Assembly: GCA_017996175.1 (NCBI GenBank)
Contig: JAGOHK010000011.1
Coordinates: 1 to 64,000, forward strand
Direction of reading: 5' to 3'
Source: Leptospiraceae bacterium
Lineage (GTDB): Bacteria; Spirochaetota; Leptospiria; Leptospirales; Leptospiraceae
Length of the DNA: 64,000 bases
In this document: positions 37,151 to 46,880 of the stretch, piece after piece
Layout: each line of letters starts with the position of its first letter
Numbering within the stretch: the first letter of the stretch is position 1
Made by a program: the position numbers and the translations under genes
Notes under the pieces: model-generated
What the model saw: only the letters and a program-made list of their open reading frames with translations
Databases searched by the model: none
Told to the model about the DNA's origin: nothing

Positions 37151-38085
37151 CCTTTTTTCTTTGCGCGGTTAGCGGCAAATACGAGCCCCTGTGCGTTGAT
37201 TGTCGCATCTGGCTTTAAAAAATCTAGAGTAGATAAAGGAATTTTGCGTTTTACAAATTCTTCTTTGTAAAACTCCATAATTTTTTCTTCACAAATACTC
37301 TGTAATTGAACGTCGGTTTTATTGGATTGAATTAGTTCTTTATAGATCGATTCCATTCTATCAATTCCATAAAGCATAAGTTCTGCACCTGATTTCATAT
37401 CTGTCCAAACATCGTAGTGAGTCAAATAAGCCTTATCCGCTTTTGTGTTTAAAATTTTCTCTATACTAAGTCTTGCTTCGTCTGCGTGAAAGTCAGTAGG
37501 TGTAGTAGATGGAAATAGAAAAGGGTAGGATCCTTGTTTTAAAATAGGATAACTAATTCCAAAGGAGTCACCTGTAAAAATAGAATTTGTATTCGAATCT
37601 AAAATTACAAAGTGATGATTGGCATGACCGCGAGTGTAGATGAACGTTAGTTCTCTTTCTCCAAACTTTAAAACTTCTCCGTCCTGCATAATGCGAACTC
37701 GTTCATTTGGAACTTCTAGAATTTCTCCGTACATCTTTAAAAAGTTTTCTTTTCCATAAACCATACTTGCACTTTCAATGATTCTCTTAGGATTGATTAC
37801 GTGCGGTGCAGCTTTCGGGTGAGCGAGAACAATTGCATTTGGAAACTCTAACACCAAACGAGAAGTAGCCCCTGCGTGATCTAAGTGGATATGGGTTATA
37901 ACTAAGTATTTTACATTTTCTTTTGCAAGACCTTTTTCAGATAACGCATTTAACAAATAAGGAATTGCCGCATTCGTGTTGTTATCCACAAAGAGTGCTT
38001 CGTCTCCTTCTACCATTAAGTAGGCTGCTGCAAATTCATTTGTATAATAATGACAGTCGATAGTTTGAATAGAGTTTGAGTTCAT
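37147..38085 (-). CDS. Metallo-beta-lactamase-fold hydrolase
   Basis: 312 residues. Zinc-site motif THIHLDHAG (His65, His67, Asp69, His70), then His in RGHANHHFVILD, Asp in FTGDSFGISYP and His in LTHYDVWTDM complete the di-metal site. Resembles the glyoxalase II/lactonase-like branch. No signal peptide, so cytoplasmic. Substrate unknown. Confidence 0.85.
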   Translation of the reverse strand: MNSNSIQTIDCHYYTNEFAAAYLMVEGDEALFVDNNTNAAIPYLLNALSEKGLAKENVKYLVITHIHLDHAGATSRLVLEFPNAIVLAHPKAAPHVINPKRIIESASMVYGKENFLKMYGEILEVPNERVRIMQDGEVLKFGERELTFIYTRGHANHHFVILDSNTNSIFTGDSFGISYPILKQGSYPFLFPSTTPTDFHADEARLSIEKILNTKADKAYLTHYDVWTDMKSGAELMLYGIDRMESIYKELIQSNKTDVQLQSICEEKIMEFYKEEFVKRKIPLSTLDFLKPDATINAQGLVFAANRAKKKG

Positions 38086-38205
38086 AAATGGATTTGGTGG
38101 CTGTAATTATTTATTGTCAAGAGAATTTAGTATCAGAGTAACCTGATTTTACAGAGCAAAAATATTTTTCATTGCAATTAAATTTTATATTGAAACTTTA
38201 TAATA

Positions 38206-38676
38206 ATGGATCAAAAAGTTTTGGGAAGAAAATATTATTTTGGGATAGTTTGGTTTTTCATACTAATATTTGCCTTGGAAAGTGGTTATCGAATATATGA
38301 TAATACTTTCGGTTTATATTTCTTAGAGATTCCATTCTCTTGGAAAATTCGTTTATTAACAGATCCTTTATTTTATATTGAGCAAATTTTTTCTTTTTTA
38401 CAATTGTTAATGCCATATTTTTTATTTAAGAATTCTAAATTTATTATGATTCAAATTTTTTTAAGCTGTGGTTATGCTATTATTTCCTTCCTGAATATTT
38501 TAATAGCTGTGTTTTATGCTGTTGGATACTTACAATTTTCTCCTTTCGATGAAACTTTATTTTTCCCACGTAGCAAGTTAGAAAGCTTATTTCATTCAAT
38601 ATTCCTATTTGTAAATATATTTATTATTTTGATTTTGATTAGATTTTTTCGAGAAATTAGAAAGAATTTGGTATAA
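38206..38676 (+). CDS. Small integral membrane protein, unknown
   Basis: 156 residues with about four hydrophobic helices (ILIFALESGYRIYDN; LLMPYFLFKN; AVFYAVGYLQFS; LFVNIFIILILIRFF). Not recognised. The codon use and a position-wise AT-rich composition match neighbours. Confidence 0.6.
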   Translation: MDQKVLGRKYYFGIVWFFILIFALESGYRIYDNTFGLYFLEIPFSWKIRLLTDPLFYIEQIFSFLQLLMPYFLFKNSKFIMIQIFLSCGYAIISFLNILIAVFYAVGYLQFSPFDETLFFPRSKLESLFHSIFLFVNIFIILILIRFFREIRKNLV

Positions 38677-38822
38677 AAACTGATTCTATAGACAAAATAT
38701 TCCGTAGGACGCGATCATCCCAATCAGAAGAATCATAGTAATCAAAGTTCAGACAATGGATTTTTCAAATTCAAAAAATATTTTTCTCTACAGATAAATC
38801 CCTTGAGGGCGAATATATTTTT

Positions 38823-39227
38823 ATGATTCAAAAATGCCATTGTTGTTCAGGAAAAAATTTTGACGAGTGTTGCAAAGAAATTTTAGAAGGAAATCGTAAG
38901 GCAGCTACAGCCGAAGAACTGATGCGTTCGAGATACTCTGCATATACCACTAGTTCGATTGAATATTTGATGAAGACTACTCACTCGGCGACTCGTAAAT
39001 TTTATGATGCAAAGGCGATTGAAAGTTGGGCGAGATCGAGTAATTGGATTCAACTAGAAATTCTAAAAACCGAAAAAGGAACAGAAGATGACTTTGAAGG
39101 ATTTGTAGAATTTAAGGCAACCTACGAGGACAAGGAAAATAAAACGATTGTTCACCATGAATATTCTCATTTTTTGAAAGAAAAAGGCGAATGGTTTTTC
39201 CTTGAAGGTAAGGTCAAGAATGTTTAA
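38823..39227 (+). CDS. YchJ-like SEC-C motif protein
   Basis: 134 residues. N-terminal zinc-binding QKCHCCSGKNFDECCK (SEC-C motif) and the SRYSAYTTSSIEYLMKTTHS segment of the UPF0225/YchJ family. Family function is unclear. Begins 146 bases after the membrane-protein gene. Confidence 0.85.
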   Translation: MIQKCHCCSGKNFDECCKEILEGNRKAATAEELMRSRYSAYTTSSIEYLMKTTHSATRKFYDAKAIESWARSSNWIQLEILKTEKGTEDDFEGFVEFKATYEDKENKTIVHHEYSHFLKEKGEWFFLEGKVKNV

Positions 39228-39358
39228 AGGACTGAGTCTATTCAATCGGTACAATTGCTATCATGTCGCCTAGTAATCAGCGCTAGCTCGGGGTAATAAA
39301 TTTGAACTTTTTTTTCTTGCAATTCAGACAAATTATATAATTGTGATTTCCCTACAGG

Positions 39359-39625
39359 ATGCCGATAGAAAATATGGAACAAAAAAAAAGTAAGTTTATG
39401 TCGCTTATTGAGAGAATTACAGCCAAGGTAGAGAAATTAGATCACCTTTGCCATATTATCCCAGAGGAGCTAGTTCATAGACGAGACGAAAGAACCAAAT
39501 GGAATAGCTGGCATTCTGAATGGAAAAAAGCATGGATTGAATCCGACTCTTTTCTCACAGACGCCGAAAAAGAAGAAAGAAGAATCGCTACTTCGATTAC
39601 GACTAGGTATCGTGTCGTAGATTAA
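39359..39625 (+). CDS. Hypothetical protein of 88 residues
   Basis: Charged helical protein with Trp/His-rich middle (TKWNSWHSEWKKAWIESDSF). Not recognised. ACAGG lies before the first ATG; an alternative Met at residue 6 is possible. Confidence 0.55.
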   Translation: MPIENMEQKKSKFMSLIERITAKVEKLDHLCHIIPEELVHRRDERTKWNSWHSEWKKAWIESDSFLTDAEKEERRIATSITTRYRVVD

Positions 39626-39712
39626 ACAGCTTTATTTTTCTCTCTAAATTTTTTATCAAAGTTAGCTAAGTCTAATTGGTTATAAGAGGAATCCTGAAAC
39701 GGGGGGCTATTT

Positions 39713-40033
39713 ATGACAATCTCCAATCTCAATAGTAATTTGAATAGTTACATGACTAATTTTCTGAAATCCGACTTGGAAAAACTCCAAGTGGATCTTA
39801 CTGAAATTTCTCGTTCAAAATCTTTGGACTCTATACCTCTAACAAAGGTGGATGCACCTCGGGAAATCATAGACGAATATGTCCCATTCAAAAAACAAAA
39901 AGTCGAAGTCACTTTAGAAGAAAGGCTGAGCCAAGTCATTAGTCCAGAAGAAATTAAAAACTTACTTTCTCTTATAGTCAAAGGACCACGTATATCGACT
40001 AACGTTGGTCAATTTGTCGATATAAAAGTTTAA
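39713..40033 (+). CDS. Hypothetical protein of 106 residues
   Basis: Soluble, mainly helical protein of 106 residues; starts MTISNLNSNLNSYMTNFLKS. GGGGGG-containing sequence precedes the ATG. Not recognised. Its TAA overlaps the AAGAGG ribosome site of the next gene. Confidence 0.6.
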   Translation: MTISNLNSNLNSYMTNFLKSDLEKLQVDLTEISRSKSLDSIPLTKVDAPREIIDEYVPFKKQKVEVTLEERLSQVISPEEIKNLLSLIVKGPRISTNVGQFVDIKV

Positions 40034-40043
40034 GAGGCTTAAC

Positions 40044-40700
40044 CTGTTAGCAATCATTATACAAGACAGTGCTCTTTATCTACTCGGATTAATTTTTTTA
40101 TTAGCTTTAGTAGGGTTACTCGCCGCATTTTATAACCAATTGATTGCACCTTTCATTCAACAAAAAATTTCCGAAATAGAATATCCACCAACCGTCGGTC
40201 AGGTATTTGAATACATAGTAAATGAATCAGACCGTATTGCCAATTTTACTGTGGGAGCGAATACCGGTGATATTCCGACAAAATGCTCCGCCATCTCTGA
40301 ACATCATTTAACGTTTACATTTAAAAAAGATCCTCGCGCAGAGGAATATACAATTACGATTAAACGAGAAGGTCCTGTTTTGTATAAACATCCTAGAATG
40401 ACTCATTTTTTAAAAATGGCATCTACTGAAAAACTAGAAAGTCATGAAATGATTGGTAAGCTAACAGAGTTTAGACTCTCCGATAAAATTTCTAAAGATA
40501 GAATGATTGATTTCATTGAAATTACAGTTAGTACTGCATTTGTATTTAGTAAATCAGGCAGAGAAAGATTAAAATTTATTTTTACATTTAGTAAAGTCCA
40601 TCCAGGATTTAATTTGAAAGTAAAAAATCGAAATGGTTTATTTCCACTTGGTAAAGACGGTCATCATAGAGAAGAAGTTGTGGTAGAAGAGGATAATTAG
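40044..40700 (+). CDS. Membrane-anchored protein of unknown function with probable CTG start
   Basis: Reading the frame upstream of the TTG at 40140 gives a hydrophobic helix (LYLLGLIFLLALVGLLAAF) with no stop back past the end of the previous gene, and AAGAGG lies six bases before a CTG at 40044. With that start the protein has about 218 residues: one N-terminal membrane helix and a beta-rich cytoplasmic or periplasmic domain (KISEIEYPPTVGQVFEYIV onward) not recognised. The conventional start at 40140 would remove the helix. The 3' end lies 2 bases from the convergent gene. Confidence 0.6.
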   Translation: MLAIIIQDSALYLLGLIFLLALVGLLAAFYNQLIAPFIQQKISEIEYPPTVGQVFEYIVNESDRIANFTVGANTGDIPTKCSAISEHHLTFTFKKDPRAEEYTITIKREGPVLYKHPRMTHFLKMASTEKLESHEMIGKLTEFRLSDKISKDRMIDFIEITVSTAFVFSKSGRERLKFIFTFSKVHPGFNLKVKNRNGLFPLGKDGHHREEVVVEEDN

Positions 40701-40702
40701 GA

Positions 40703-41827
40703 TTATCCTAATTTCTTGATTACGATACAAGTTAGATATTCTAAAATATTTTTTACTCCTTTCGATTTTCCAAAGCCATCCAAAAATAAACTAATTTGCA
40801 AAATAAGCTCTTTTGAGTTTTTATACTTAGGTTTGGAAAATACTTCTGCCTCCATCTCTGTTATGAGTGCACTCGGGCTTGTATCTAATAATTCATGGAT
40901 TCTATCTGACATGGCAATGAAGTAGGATGGTTTGGAGAATACTGCTTTTAAAAAGACAGCCTCTTTTGTAGGAAAATTGTAGTATATTTCTTCTGTATAA
41001 ATTGGACTTAAGCCCGAATCACTAAGTAAAAGAAGGGGAGTTTTTTGAAAGTGGAGATAGGTGATATGGTTTGCATGATTGGAAACGAAAAACAGGCTGA
41101 GATTTAAATTATCAATTTTAGTTTCTTTGAGTGCTTCATTTACGAGGAGTAAAATTTCTTCTTCCTTCGCATGGTAAAGTCCTTTCATTAAATAAAAAAT
41201 TCCCTGCAATTTGTATTTGTAAATGGATTCCAAGATTTCGGTTTTTTCAAATCCAGCGATTATTCCTAAGTATCCGCTTTCTGTTTCAATTAGATTTAGA
41301 AAGTCAGAGTGAGGATTACTAGTATGATTTGGAAATACGGATACATCTAAGTAATTTAATCCTCCTAGTTCCATCCGTGGTAAAAATGGTTTTAATCTAT
41401 CTGCAATATTTGAATTATTCAGTTCAATTGATTTTATCAGTCGATCTTCTTCCCTCTGTTTATTTGCAATTATCCCCTTGTTAAAAAATCCGATGATTTG
41501 AGTTACCTCTGAATCTTCGTATAAGGTGATTGCTTTTTCATCCATGGGAACTAATGTTCTTTCCCAGTATTGAATTAGATGAGCAAGATAACGCAATGAC
41601 TCATAAAAATTATTCGTAAATATATAGGCGCCTAGTCCTGCCAATATAGAAAAGGAAGCTGCTATTAAAAATCTTCCGATAAAGAAGTGGTTTGGAAAAA
41701 TATTTCCATTATTTACTTTGCTCAACCATATAAAGTTTTCAATGGAAAAAAATAAGAGGAAAGCGGCTAACACTAAAGCAAATACTAATAGAGAAATTCT
41801 TAAACGGAAACTTAAACTTTGTTTCAT
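40703..41827 (-). CDS. Two-helix membrane protein with degenerate SpoIIE/PP2C-like domain
   Basis: 374 residues. Two membrane helices (LLVFALVLAAFLLFFSI and FLIAASFSILAGLGAYIF), a HAMP-like linker, then a domain that follows the order of SpoIIE phosphatases: NPHSDFLNLIETESGYLGII (normally GD..), then LLLVNEALKE, NHITYLHFQKTPLLLL, and SDRIHELLDTSP (normally DG..E). The metal-binding aspartates in the first and last positions are not conserved in the expected form, so it is probably a pseudophosphatase or binding module. Downstream of a methyltransferase gene with ATGA overlap. Confidence 0.6.
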   Translation of the reverse strand: MKQSLSFRLRISLLVFALVLAAFLLFFSIENFIWLSKVNNGNIFPNHFFIGRFLIAASFSILAGLGAYIFTNNFYESLRYLAHLIQYWERTLVPMDEKAITLYEDSEVTQIIGFFNKGIIANKQREEDRLIKSIELNNSNIADRLKPFLPRMELGGLNYLDVSVFPNHTSNPHSDFLNLIETESGYLGIIAGFEKTEILESIYKYKLQGIFYLMKGLYHAKEEEILLLVNEALKETKIDNLNLSLFFVSNHANHITYLHFQKTPLLLLSDSGLSPIYTEEIYYNFPTKEAVFLKAVFSKPSYFIAMSDRIHELLDTSPSALITEMEAEVFSKPKYKNSKELILQISLFLDGFGKSKGVKNILEYLTCIVIKKLG

Positions 41828-42576
41828 CTTCTCTTTGCTACAATAATCATACGTGCACCATGATTTTTGTACTTTTCCATTTTATAATTTCCATAATTTT
41901 GTAATATATCGAATTTGAATGTACTCAGTAGTGTAGAAATTTCTTCTAGAGTGAATACTCTCATGATATGTTTGTCTTTGATTTCTTTTTTGTCTAAATT
42001 ATAAACAAAATTTACCTCTACTAAAGTTTCTTCTGATTGAGCTACTCCATCGGGACGTTTTACTTTGAAACCTCTGTTTCGTTTGATTACCATGTTTCCA
42101 ATTTTTGCGTGGCTAACAGTTGTTAATGGTTTTCTCTGGATGATTTGAATCGGGATTGCATTCCAAATTTCCATAATGACAATCCCTGATGGTTTTAAGT
42201 TTTTTCTAAGATTTGAGAAACAAGATTCCAATTCCGAGTTCGTAATTAAATAATTCATGGTTCCAAAAATAGAGTAGATTCCGTCAAAAGTTTTTTCTTT
42301 TTTGTAAGTCTGTAAATCGCCTACTTCGAAATTACAGCTAGGAAAACGTTGTTTGGCGTGTTCGATCATTTCTTTGGAGGAGTCGATGCCTAGGACTTTA
42401 TACCCTATTTCTTGGAGTGCGAGTACATGTTCCCCCGTTCCACAACCAATATCTAAAATAGATTGAACTTTGTGTTTTTTATAGATTTCATCTAAAAACT
42501 GGACTTCTTCGTGAAACTTACGCCCAGATTTTTCGATTTCGTAGTAATATTCAGCTAATTCTGTATAAAGCTTCAT
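41824..42576 (-). CDS. Class I SAM-dependent methyltransferase
   Basis: 250 residues with the Rossmann-fold SAM motif SILDIGCGTGEHVLAL (motif I), GIDSSKEMIEHAKQRFPS (motif II), EVGDLQTYKKEKTFDGIYS (motif III) and a C-terminal beta strand set. Substrate unknown. Head of a two-gene operon with the SpoIIE-like membrane protein (TGA/ATG overlap). Confidence 0.85.
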   Translation of the reverse strand: MKLYTELAEYYYEIEKSGRKFHEEVQFLDEIYKKHKVQSILDIGCGTGEHVLALQEIGYKVLGIDSSKEMIEHAKQRFPSCNFEVGDLQTYKKEKTFDGIYSIFGTMNYLITNSELESCFSNLRKNLKPSGIVIMEIWNAIPIQIIQRKPLTTVSHAKIGNMVIKRNRGFKVKRPDGVAQSEETLVEVNFVYNLDKKEIKDKHIMRVFTLEEISTLLSTFKFDILQNYGNYKMEKYKNHGARMIIVAKRR

Positions 42577-42761
42577 TTTTCCTTTTTATTCTTATTTAAG
42601 TGAATGAAAATCTATTGAATAAGAGCCCTAATTGCCGTTATTAAATATAGAATCATTGCTAAAAATAATTTACAATATACTTCTATCCGAGTAATCGGTA
42701 GATGGTATTCGTAAACTTTCTAAATTATTCAAAGCAAAGTTTTTTTTGGCAAATACTTTAA

Positions 42762-44081
42762 ATGGCTATAAATTCTATGATGAAATGTTTTTTTACATTC
42801 TGTTTCTTTTTCATTCTAAGCACACTCGATGCCGAAACTGCAAAGAGAGCTTCCTCACAAGTTGATGTTTATATTTGGGGGACTATTTTTCTTGCTCTTT
42901 CAATGGGTAGCCTTCTTTTTATTGTTCACCTTTTTCCCAAAGGAGATACTTACAAAGCACACCAATTAAAAATCCAAAATCTAAAAAAGAAAATGGCACA
43001 AGCAAAATCCTCTGAGAAAGAGAATGTTTTGCAACCGAACACTGCATCAAGTAGTATTTTACAGACAGAGGTCGAAAAAACAGCAGCACAAACCAAAGCA
43101 GTAGAAGCTAAAGCAGCAGAAACTGCCCCAGTCCTCCAGTCTACTCATACAAGTGTAAAAGTTCCAGATACCAAGCCAAGTATACCGGCGATTAGCCCAG
43201 TTCCACAACAAGAATGCCAGGTAATTAATTATAATAATGTATTTGAACCAAGTGCGACTAACGTAGAAGTATCTTGTAAGGATTTTATCAATAAACTTTC
43301 CAATCTTGTGAAATCAAAATCTATATCAATTTACTTTGTCCATAACCAAAGTTTTAATTGTATCCTAGAAAAAAAGTTAGAAATTTTCACCAAATTTGAA
43401 ACTGGAAAAAAGGCAGATTTATCCGACGAAGTTATCAAGTTTTTAAAAAATAAACTAGGTGCATTTTCTTCGAATCATGCAGATGCTGTGCTTCCACTTG
43501 TAAATAACAACCAACTATTTGGAGCGGTTAAAATTGAGTTTGCGGATCCACTTGCAAATCTGGATATTAATCCTATTTGGTCAGAAGTAAAATCTTTTGC
43601 GAAATACTTTGACCAAACCATTTACCATAATCTAACCGTTCAAGATAATGAAACATCTCTCTTTACTTTAGAACATTTTAATAATATTTTGAACTATAGA
43701 GTTTCTCTTGATATACCGCAAAATTTATCACTCCTAAAAATCTTAACTGCGACTGACAAGACAAGAGGATTAAAAGATATTTCCAATTGCATTAAAGAAG
43801 TAATTGGTAAAAAGCCAGAAATTTACAAACTTTCCGATGATTTACTCGGATTATTCCTTACTCTTGAAGATAGGGATAAAGTTAGCAAGTCAATGGGGAT
43901 ACTTGTGAATTTGCTCAAGAAGAATATTGTAAGTATTGAGATTGCAATTGGTTCTGCGGACTATAATCCAAATATCAAATTTGCAAATAAATGGTATGAG
44001 CGTGCGACTAATGCTTTGAATACCTCTATTCAATCTGGCAAAAATAATTTTAAGTTATTTGTTGAGCCGCCTAAGTCCTAG
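42762..44081 (+). CDS. Membrane-anchored GAF plus degenerate GGDEF-like protein
   Basis: 439 residues: signal/anchor, a second hydrophobic helix (IWGTIFLALSMGSLLFIVHL), a Lys/Ala/Glu-rich coiled linker, a GAF-like region (ISIYFVHNQSFNCILE; AVLPLVNNNQLFGAVKIEF) and a C-terminal domain whose end SIEIAIGSADYN..ANKWYERATNAL resembles the last part of GGDEF domains. The catalytic GGDEF is absent, so it should bind a ligand or partner, not make c-di-GMP. Function unknown. Confidence 0.6.
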   Translation: MAINSMMKCFFTFCFFFILSTLDAETAKRASSQVDVYIWGTIFLALSMGSLLFIVHLFPKGDTYKAHQLKIQNLKKKMAQAKSSEKENVLQPNTASSSILQTEVEKTAAQTKAVEAKAAETAPVLQSTHTSVKVPDTKPSIPAISPVPQQECQVINYNNVFEPSATNVEVSCKDFINKLSNLVKSKSISIYFVHNQSFNCILEKKLEIFTKFETGKKADLSDEVIKFLKNKLGAFSSNHADAVLPLVNNNQLFGAVKIEFADPLANLDINPIWSEVKSFAKYFDQTIYHNLTVQDNETSLFTLEHFNNILNYRVSLDIPQNLSLLKILTATDKTRGLKDISNCIKEVIGKKPEIYKLSDDLLGLFLTLEDRDKVSKSMGILVNLLKKNIVSIEIAIGSADYNPNIKFANKWYERATNALNTSIQSGKNNFKLFVEPPKS

Positions 44082-44088
44082 TTTTTCA

Positions 44089-45147
44089 ATGAGTAACTTT
44101 TCTCGGTTTTGGTATGGGTTTCCTTTTTTATTAAAATCTACTGGATTAATTTCAAATGTTCCTACAAAGACAGAAGAATTTTACTGGGATAGCAAACTCT
44201 TTCCTAATAAAAAATACCGTGTAAAATACTTTCTCACAAATAAAAAATCCAAAGAAAGTCCTCCGACTATTTTTTTAACACATGGAATGAGTGGGTATGG
44301 AATAGATGATATTCGAATGACAGATGTGGCTAATAGTCTTTCTGCGAGCGGTTACAATGTAGTAGTCCCTGAGTTCGAAGAAATTAAAGCACTTAAAATT
44401 ACCCATGAAAGTGTAAAGAATATTAAAGATGTTTTTTTGGCGCTCCTAGAAAGACCTGAATTAAACACCAAACAAATTGGTTTTTTTTCTATTAGCTTTT
44501 CAGCTGGATTTGGACTTACTGCATTTACTGATCCAGAAATTGCAAATTTAGTAAAAGTGATTATTGCTATAGGTGGATTTGGAAACCTTCTGGATACTTG
44601 TAGTTATGCGATGGAAAATTATTTGGAAGATGATTATCCTACGAATATTTTATTTTATAATTATCTTCATTTATTATATGAGGACACTCAATCTTTATCC
44701 CAAGTGTTTTATGAAGCGGCGTTAGACAATGGGTTTTCTAGAAAAGAGTCCGAAAAAGTTGCTCCCAAATTGTATGAAAAATTAAGTAAGGGACATAAAG
44801 AAATCTTTGATCGGGTGAAGCTAGATAAAGACTTTAGGCATCAGTTTGTAGATACAATCAAAGCCTCGTACGGTGAGTCTGCCAGATTAGCATCTCCGTT
44901 TTATTGGATTGAAAAAATCAAGTCTCCTGTTTGTTTACTTCATGGAAAGGATGACGGGGTTATCTCGGAGAACGAGTCAATAAAGTTAGCAGAAAAAATG
45001 AAAGTTCATGGATTAGAGTACCATTTAGAACTTACTGGGCTTTTGTCACACGGAGATAAAATCCCAGTATGGAAGCAAATCAGTAGTATACCGGGTTTAG
45101 CCTCCGCCTTTGGATATTTTTTCGAAAAATTGAACGAAAAAGATTAA
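44089..45147 (+). CDS. Alpha/beta hydrolase
   Basis: 352 residues from ATG at 44089 (a TTG at 44059 would overlap the previous gene). HG oxyanion motif IFLTHGMSGYG, nucleophile-elbow region GFFSISFSAGFGL (G-x-S pattern is altered: S-F-S-A-G), acid Asp in LLHGKDDGVISENES and His in LLSHGDKIP. Resembles BAAT/dienelactone-hydrolase-like families. Predicted cytoplasmic; substrate unknown. Confidence 0.75.
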   Translation: MSNFSRFWYGFPFLLKSTGLISNVPTKTEEFYWDSKLFPNKKYRVKYFLTNKKSKESPPTIFLTHGMSGYGIDDIRMTDVANSLSASGYNVVVPEFEEIKALKITHESVKNIKDVFLALLERPELNTKQIGFFSISFSAGFGLTAFTDPEIANLVKVIIAIGGFGNLLDTCSYAMENYLEDDYPTNILFYNYLHLLYEDTQSLSQVFYEAALDNGFSRKESEKVAPKLYEKLSKGHKEIFDRVKLDKDFRHQFVDTIKASYGESARLASPFYWIEKIKSPVCLLHGKDDGVISENESIKLAEKMKVHGLEYHLELTGLLSHGDKIPVWKQISSIPGLASAFGYFFEKLNEKD

Positions 45148-45254
45148 ATTTGTTTCAGAATCCGATAATGAATATATGATACACAATAAATAGGATGACA
45201 AAATAGGGATTTATAGGAAGTAATGTCCTTATAAACGATTTTTACAGATAGGTT

Positions 45255-46790
45255 ATGGAAGAAATAAAAAATCAACAAAATATGGCAGATATGGTTCAAT
45301 TGTCTGAGACAAGATTGGACGCTATATCGCTTGAAATAGCTAAAGATGCGATGTCGGCGAAAGTAATCGTTGATGTGACGGGCGTTAGCTTGAGAGACTT
45401 TTCTCCTACTATGATTTATAATTTAATTACGAATTCTAAATTAAGTGAAGATATTGTAAATTTTAGTGTTATTAAAGAAATCGTAGATGAAGTAAACAAA
45501 CGAAAAAAACAAGTGCTTCCAATTAGCCATGTTGCAAATCCGGATGATAATATCGTACGTCAGCAAATTGCAACTGGAATACCGATAGTCCATGGATTAG
45601 ATGGATGGGTAAAGTTTTATCATCCACATAATCAGAGAGTTGTGATTAAAGAAGATGGATCTGCCGATTTTCGAAATTTAGAAAAATTTATTTCCATAAA
45701 AAAAGATGATAAAATTGCAACCCTCTTTGCCGGTGTTCCTGGAAAACCCGGTAAGGATGTGTATGGAATGACACTCAATCCACCAGCAATTAAACGTCCC
45801 AAAATTACAATTGGGGCTAATATCATTACTACCAGCAATACATCTCCAGAGGAGCCAGAAAAAGTATATGTAGAATATACTTCTGCTTGCAACGGTGTTT
45901 TATTTTCAACTGATGAATCGGTTACTGTTTCACCCGAATTACGAATTGAACAAAGTGTTGGAATTTCAACGGGTAATGTCAAATACGATGGAACAGTCAA
46001 CGTAGTTGGTTCAATCGAAGATGGTTCAAAAGTGGAATGTGAGGGAAGTCTGAATGTAGCAGAGAATTTGGAATCTTCCGATATCACTGTAGGCAAAGAC
46101 TTATTTGTCAAAGGTGGAATAAAAGCAAAGGCAAAAGGATTAGTTAAGATTGCTGGTTCTGTAAAAGCTAAATTTATTGAAAATTCTATTTTAGAAGTAG
46201 GTGGGGATTTAATCATTGAAGGTTATATTTTAAATTCTAAAATATATTGTTTAGGTAGTATTGTAATGACTGGTCCTACTAGTGCAATTCTTGGATCGGA
46301 AATTATAGTGATGGGTGGATTGTCAACCTATAACTTAGGCTCTAATGCAGGAATAGATGTAGTTGTAGAGTTAGGTGCGCATTTTCAAAACGAAAGATTA
46401 TTCAATGAATTTCAAAATAAAGTAAAAACATCCGAAAAGGAAATGACAAATATTATTCCGCAAGTCCAACAAGCAAATAATATGATTAAACAACTTCGTG
46501 GTAAATTAGATGAAGAAAAGAAAAGGAAATTTACCGAATTGTTTGAGCTATTTAAACAAAAAAGTGCGAATCATAAATTTGTAACAGAAAAATTTGAAGA
46601 GCTCAAGACTTCTAGATTCAACCAAGAACAAATCAATATAGTTGTGAAGGGTGCTGCGTTTCCAGGTGCCGTGATTAAATACCGTCGTCAGATTGAAAAA
46701 ATTTCGGTTATGCAATCCGCATTTATGATGAGTTTTCTTCCCGGACAAGAAAGTGCTCCCATGACTGCGATTAATACAAAGAAAAAGTAA
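45255..46790 (+). CDS. FapA (DUF342) family protein
   Basis: 511 residues. N-terminal domain (about 1-110) followed by the DUF342 core: DGWVKFYHPHNQRVVIKEDG, NLEKFISIKKDDKIATLFAGVPGKPG, VYGMTLNPPAIKRP, and a beta-helix with repeats such as VNVVGSIEDGSKVECEGSL, VKGGIKAKAKGLVKIAG and GSIVMTGPTSAILGSEIIVM. Family members include the FapA polymer-forming membrane proteins; the C-terminus is a charged coiled coil (RKFTELFELFKQKSANHKFV). Membership in the family is sure, the role is not. Confidence 0.85.
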   Translation: MEEIKNQQNMADMVQLSETRLDAISLEIAKDAMSAKVIVDVTGVSLRDFSPTMIYNLITNSKLSEDIVNFSVIKEIVDEVNKRKKQVLPISHVANPDDNIVRQQIATGIPIVHGLDGWVKFYHPHNQRVVIKEDGSADFRNLEKFISIKKDDKIATLFAGVPGKPGKDVYGMTLNPPAIKRPKITIGANIITTSNTSPEEPEKVYVEYTSACNGVLFSTDESVTVSPELRIEQSVGISTGNVKYDGTVNVVGSIEDGSKVECEGSLNVAENLESSDITVGKDLFVKGGIKAKAKGLVKIAGSVKAKFIENSILEVGGDLIIEGYILNSKIYCLGSIVMTGPTSAILGSEIIVMGGLSTYNLGSNAGIDVVVELGAHFQNERLFNEFQNKVKTSEKEMTNIIPQVQQANNMIKQLRGKLDEEKKRKFTELFELFKQKSANHKFVTEKFEELKTSRFNQEQINIVVKGAAFPGAVIKYRRQIEKISVMQSAFMMSFLPGQESAPMTAINTKKK

Positions 46791-46880
46791 GTTTTTTTCC
46801 TAAAAATAAAAAATCTTTTTGAAAGACTTATCCTATTTTTATAAACTGACAATAAATTTATAAAAGAATAGGGATTTCTT

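Noticed and set aside
42762-44081. Active diguanylate cyclase
   Set aside because: The domain end looks GGDEF-like but the GGDEF catalytic motif is missing.
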